From Lysobacterales bacterium (lineage in GTDB: Bacteria; Pseudomonadota; Gammaproteobacteria; Xanthomonadales; S139-57): a DNA stretch of 8,785 nt. This document shows, piece by piece, positions 6,011 to 8,785 of this stretch. The notes under the pieces were generated by a model, which was not told the origin of the DNA, ran no database searches, and was given only the letters and a program-made list of their open reading frames with translations. Both the position numbers and the translations under genes were made by a program. The first letter of the stretch is position 1; each line of letters starts with the position of its first letter. The DNA lies in the NCBI GenBank assembly GCA_026993285.1, contig JALWTZ010000057.1, positions 1 to 8,785 on the forward strand, read 5' to 3'.

Positions 6011-8263
6011 ATGTCGCTGAATGAAGAAGAGCTGGCCGGTTTTCGTCAGCGCTTGCAGTGCAACTTCGAACAGATTGATGAAGTCTTCCCGCATCTGCTG
6101 ATGGGTGCCCGCAACCACCTGAGTGCTGCGGGCCTGGAGGCCTGGCTGGAAGGCGCTTCACTGATCTGCATGATCGGCCGTGGTGTGGAACCGGTGCTGG
6201 TCTATCTGGAAGAAATGCCGGAAGTGGCCGGCCAGCTGGGCGAGACCGTGCTGGAACGGGTGGCCCAGGCGGTGTGGAAACTGTCCCGCAGCCCCAATGG
6301 CCGGGCCATTCCTCCCTTTCTGCAAGTCATGGCCGAGGTCGCGCGGCGCTTGCGCACCTGTGAGCGGCTGGCGCAATACATGGCGCTGGTTTTCGACATG
6401 ATGGAACGCACTACCGGTTCCATCCACGGCTTTCATGCCACCCAGCCCAGCCCCGGCCTCCCTCATCTGCTGCGCAACATGCCTTATCTGCTCAGCCAGC
6501 TTTCACTGGACGGCTTGCATCGCTGGATCGACTACGGCATCCGCCACTACAGCCATCACCCGCAACGGCAGGAAGCCTATTTTTCCCTCGAACTGGCCGA
6601 CAGCCGTGCCATGCTGCACAAGGAACGCCAGGGATGTTTGCTACAGGATCACGAAAGAGCTCTGGGTCAATACTTGCAGGCCTTCTGGCAGCAGGATGCC
6701 TGGCTGGTGCCCTATTCGGAACACCTGGATGCCCAGACCCATCCCAAACCCTATTTCGATGAAGCGGGCATGCGCGTGCCGGATGTCTACAACGACCGTA
6801 ACGGTATTTCCGGCCTGGACCGCTACCGCGCCCTGCTGGCCCACATGGCGGCTCACCGGCGCTGGAGCAGCCGGGTGGTGGCGGACAACTACAGCCCCCT
6901 GCAGCGCATGGCCATTGAAGTGCTGGAAGACAGCCGGGTGGAATGGCTGGCCATGCGCCAGTGGCCCGGCCTGCATGGGCTGTGGCGCAGCCTGCATCCC
7001 CGGCCGGAAGAATCGGCCTGTGACGAATTGCGTTACTCCTGCGTGCGCCATCGCCTGGCCATGTTGTCCTGGGCATTGCTCAACCCGGTGGATCATGGCT
7101 ACCGGCACGAGGAAATCTGCCGTACCGTGGTGGCCTTTCAACAGGCCATGCAGGAGGACAACACCACCCAGGCCATGGTCAGACTGGCCCTGACCTTTGT
7201 TGCCCGTACCCGGGTGCAGGCCGACCAGCAGGCTACAGTCTGGTTCGAGGATACCGAGGTGGACTACCGTGACGACAACCGCCATCTGTGGTTGTTTATC
7301 GAGGAAGGGGACGAAGAAGAAGCCTTCGACAAGAAAAAGCGGGAAGTCTCTCCGGAAGAGGCCGAGCGCCTGCCGCCACGGCTCTATCCGGAATGGGATC
7401 ATCAATCACAGGCCTATCTGCCGGACTGGGTCAGCGTGTACGAAATTCTGCATCCACCGGGAGAGGCGGCCTTCATCGATCGTCTGCTGGAACGCCATTC
7501 GGCACTGGCCCGGCGGATGAAGCGCGTGCTGGATCTGCTCAAGCCCCAGGATCATGTACGGGTGCGGTATCAGGAAGAGGGCAGTGAACTGGATCTGGAC
7601 ATTGCCCTGCGTTCCCTGATCGACTATCGCTGCAAGGTACAACCCGACCCGCGCATCAATTTTCGCCTGGAGCACAATCACCGCGACATTGCCGTCACCC
7701 TGTTGCTGGATCTTTCCGAATCCCTGAACGAAACCGTACCCGGCAGCGACCAGACCCTGCTGGAACTCAACCAGGAAGCCACCGCCCTGCTGGCCTGGGC
7801 CATCGAGCAGTTGGGTGACCGGCTGTCCATCGCCGGTTTTCACTCCAACACCCGACACGAAGTGCGCTATCTGCACATCAAGGGCTTTGGTGAAGCCTGG
7901 GACGATACCGTCAAGGCCCGGCTGGCCGCCATGGAAGCCGGCTGGTCCACACGCATGGGCGCGGCCCTGCGCCATGCGGGCAGCCTGCTGGAAAAGCGGC
8001 GTGAAGAAAAACGGTTATTGCTGGTGGTGACCGACGGCGAGCCCTCGGATGTGGATGTGCAGGATGAAGAGCACCTGCTTCAGGACGCCCGCAAGGCGGT
8101 ACAGGAGCTGGGCCAGAAGAACATCCATGTACACTGCATCAGCCTGGACCCGAAAGCCGATGACTATGTACAGAACCTGTTTGGTCGCCAGTATCTGGTG
8201 ATCGACAAGGTGGAGCGGCTGCCGGAGAAACTGCCGCAGTTATTCCTCAGCCTGACTCGCTAG
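6011..8263 (+). CDS. cbbO: CbbO, von Willebrand A-domain adaptor of the RuBisCO activase
   Basis: A 750-aa protein, normal for CbbO and related to NorD. The N-terminal 430 residues are mainly helical and have no simple motif. An acidic patch starts at 431 (EEGDEEEAFDKKK), followed by YPEWD at 459-463 and the YLPDWVSVYE stretch shared with the NorD family. The C-terminal von Willebrand factor A domain (about 555-745) has a complete metal-ion-dependent adhesion site: Asp567-x-Ser569-x-Ser571 (DLSES), Thr647 (GWSTRMG) and Asp675 (VTDGEPSD). In the known system CbbO binds one face of the CbbQ ring and uses this metal site to dock on RuBisCO. It starts 8 bases after cbbQ with a poor ribosome site, which suggests translational coupling. 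No frameshift or truncation is seen. Confidence 0.94.
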   Translation: MSLNEEELAGFRQRLQCNFEQIDEVFPHLLMGARNHLSAAGLEAWLEGASLICMIGRGVEPVLVYLEEMPEVAGQLGETVLERVAQAVWKLSRSPNGRAIPPFLQVMAEVARRLRTCERLAQYMALVFDMMERTTGSIHGFHATQPSPGLPHLLRNMPYLLSQLSLDGLHRWIDYGIRHYSHHPQRQEAYFSLELADSRAMLHKERQGCLLQDHERALGQYLQAFWQQDAWLVPYSEHLDAQTHPKPYFDEAGMRVPDVYNDRNGISGLDRYRALLAHMAAHRRWSSRVVADNYSPLQRMAIEVLEDSRVEWLAMRQWPGLHGLWRSLHPRPEESACDELRYSCVRHRLAMLSWALLNPVDHGYRHEEICRTVVAFQQAMQEDNTTQAMVRLALTFVARTRVQADQQATVWFEDTEVDYRDDNRHLWLFIEEGDEEEAFDKKKREVSPEEAERLPPRLYPEWDHQSQAYLPDWVSVYEILHPPGEAAFIDRLLERHSALARRMKRVLDLLKPQDHVRVRYQEEGSELDLDIALRSLIDYRCKVQPDPRINFRLEHNHRDIAVTLLLDLSESLNETVPGSDQTLLELNQEATALLAWAIEQLGDRLSIAGFHSNTRHEVRYLHIKGFGEAWDDTVKARLAAMEAGWSTRMGAALRHAGSLLEKRREEKRLLLVVTDGEPSDVDVQDEEHLLQDARKAVQELGQKNIHVHCISLDPKADDYVQNLFGRQYLVIDKVERLPEKLPQLFLSLTR

Positions 8264-8282
8264 GCGGGTTCTTCTCCATGCT

Positions 8283-8305
8283 GCTGGGTGGTTTATCCAG
8301 CCAGC
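8283..8305. terminator. Possible bidirectional terminator hairpin
   Basis: GCTGGGTGG (8283-8291), loop TTTAT, CCAGCCAGC (8297-8305): eight of nine positions pair. It lies in the 47-base gap between the convergent ends of cbbO and the antitoxin-like gene, where a terminator serving both strands is expected. There is no U-tract on either side, so the call is tentative. Confidence 0.4.
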
Positions 8306-8310
8306 GGGTG

Positions 8311-8625
8311 TCAGCCGCGTGTTTTTCGTTCCGGCTGAACGGGCTTGTTGGCCACGATGTCTTTCAGGGCGCCGGATACATACTTGTGTAATATGCTGGA
8401 TACCAGTGTCTGGTAGGGTATCCCTTCCTCCAGTGCCCTTCTTTGGAGAGAACGCAAGTCACGACTTGAAATCCGGATATTGATTCGCTTGTCTTTCTTG
8501 AAGGTTTCTTCGGCGGCTTTCTGGATCGATGCCTTGCGTTCGGGTGTCAGAACGGATTCAAACGCATCAGCCTCAAAGGCTTCAAGAAGGGCTTTTTCTG
8601 CCGGGTCCAAACGGGGTTGGCTCAT
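8311..8625 (-). CDS. CopG/ribbon-helix-helix antitoxin-like protein
   Basis: A 104-aa protein. The C-terminal half has the ribbon-helix-helix pattern of CopG-type antitoxins: a short beta strand (KRINIRISSRDL, about residues 45-56), then two helices (LQRRALEEGIP and YQTLVSSILHKYVSG, up to about residue 89). The N-terminal part (about 1-44) is acidic and helical, with DPAEKALLEAFEADAFESV, the sort of segment that wraps a toxin. Such proteins bind operator DNA as dimers and neutralise a partner toxin. No toxin gene is visible: the cbbO end lies downstream and only 91 non-coding bases separate it from the next upstream frame. The start at 8625 has a strong GGAGGA site. The fold is confident; the role as an active antitoxin is inferred. 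Confidence 0.85.
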   Translation of the reverse strand: MSQPRLDPAEKALLEAFEADAFESVLTPERKASIQKAAEETFKKDKRINIRISSRDLRSLQRRALEEGIPYQTLVSSILHKYVSGALKDIVANKPVQPERKTRG

Positions 8626-8630
8626 GGTTT

Positions 8631-8636
8631 TCCTCC
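8631..8636 (-). promoter_or_regulatory. Ribosome binding site of the antitoxin-like gene
   Basis: GGAGGA on the minus strand, five bases before the ATG at 8625. It is among the strongest ribosome sites in the window and fixes the start. Confidence 0.7.
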
Positions 8637-8716
8637 AAGGTACTGCCGGGTGGCTTTTCTGCTGGGAATGATGGTCTTCAGAAAGGTTTTTCTTGGTTTT
8701 TCCGCTGTCCCTGCGA

Positions 8717-8785
8717 TTATGTATCTGCGTGCAATTGCTGCTCCAGAGCCTGGCGCACCTCTGCCAGCTTGCCGGCCACCACGGC
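8717..8785 (-). CDS. C-terminal end of an unidentified protein (partial)
   Basis: An open minus-strand frame enters from the right edge and stops at TAA (8719-8717). It gives 22 residues, ending EVRQALEQQLHADT, which look like an amphipathic helix or short coiled coil. This is too little to name a family. If real, it lies 91 bases upstream of the antitoxin-like gene on the same strand and could be its operon partner, perhaps a toxin, or an unrelated gene. On length alone this could also be a chance frame. Confidence 0.4.
   Translation of the reverse strand, partial: AVVAGKLAEVRQALEQQLHADT

Noticed and set aside
5208..6161. A 317-aa minus-strand frame opposite cbbQ
   Set aside because: It is fully antisense to a gene with all AAA+ motifs, and its own product shows no family features.
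5199..8263. A NorQ/NorD (nitric oxide reductase activation) pair in place of CbbQ/CbbO
   Set aside because: The families are related, but the direct linkage to cbbM and cbbR, the CbbQ-like N-terminus and the lack of norCB make the RuBisCO activase the better call.
8480..8671. A 63-aa plus-strand frame opposite the antitoxin-like gene, considered as its toxin
   Set aside because: It is antisense to a gene with a strong ribosome site and a recognisable fold, and does not resemble a known toxin.

Overview
The window looks like chromosome from an autotrophic gammaproteobacterium, probably a sulfur- or other chemolithotroph. The basis is gene content: the order hflK-hflC-DUF2065-purA is typical of Gamma- and Betaproteobacteria, and it is followed by a compact form II RuBisCO locus (cbbR-cbbM-cbbQ-cbbO) of the type found in chemoautotrophic proteobacteria. 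Genus cannot be settled by reading alone. No rRNA, tRNA, CRISPR array, insertion sequence or phage gene was seen.

Layout. Positions 1-2513 (+ strand) hold a tight housekeeping operon: the 3' end of hflK, hflC (4-base ATGA overlap), a small DUF2065/YjeT membrane protein (stop and start share a base) and purA (5-base gap). Positions 2488-3444 (- strand) hold a LysR-type regulator of the CbbR kind, whose last codons overlap the end of purA tail to tail. The 167 bases from 3445 to 3611 are a divergent control region with an AT-rich, palindrome-bearing stretch next to cbbR. Positions 3612-4997 (+) encode form II RuBisCO (CbbM, 461 aa) with the listed catalytic residues intact. Positions 4998-5198 form a gap with three hairpins, one a 13-bp perfect terminator-like stem. 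Positions 5199-8263 (+) encode CbbQ (MoxR-type AAA+ ATPase) and CbbO (von Willebrand A-domain partner). Positions 8311-8625 (-) encode a CopG/ribbon-helix-helix antitoxin-like protein with no toxin beside it, and the last 69 bases hold the end of a further minus-strand reading frame.

How the genes fit together. CbbR probably senses the metabolic state and activates the divergent cbbM promoter. CbbM fixes CO2 onto ribulose bisphosphate. CbbQ and CbbO together form the ATP-driven activase that strips inhibitory sugar phosphates from RuBisCO; in Acidithiobacillus ferrooxidans a dedicated CbbQO pair serves the form II enzyme. The hairpins between cbbM and cbbQ suggest that RuBisCO is made in large excess over its activase, with cbbQO expressed by read-through or from its own promoter. 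HflK/HflC, the DUF2065 protein and PurA are ordinary housekeeping functions and have no evident role in carbon fixation. No wholly new system is evident. The most interesting material is regulatory: the hairpin series after cbbM, the cbbR start codon buried in an inverted repeat, the purA/cbbR overlap, and the apparently orphan antitoxin.
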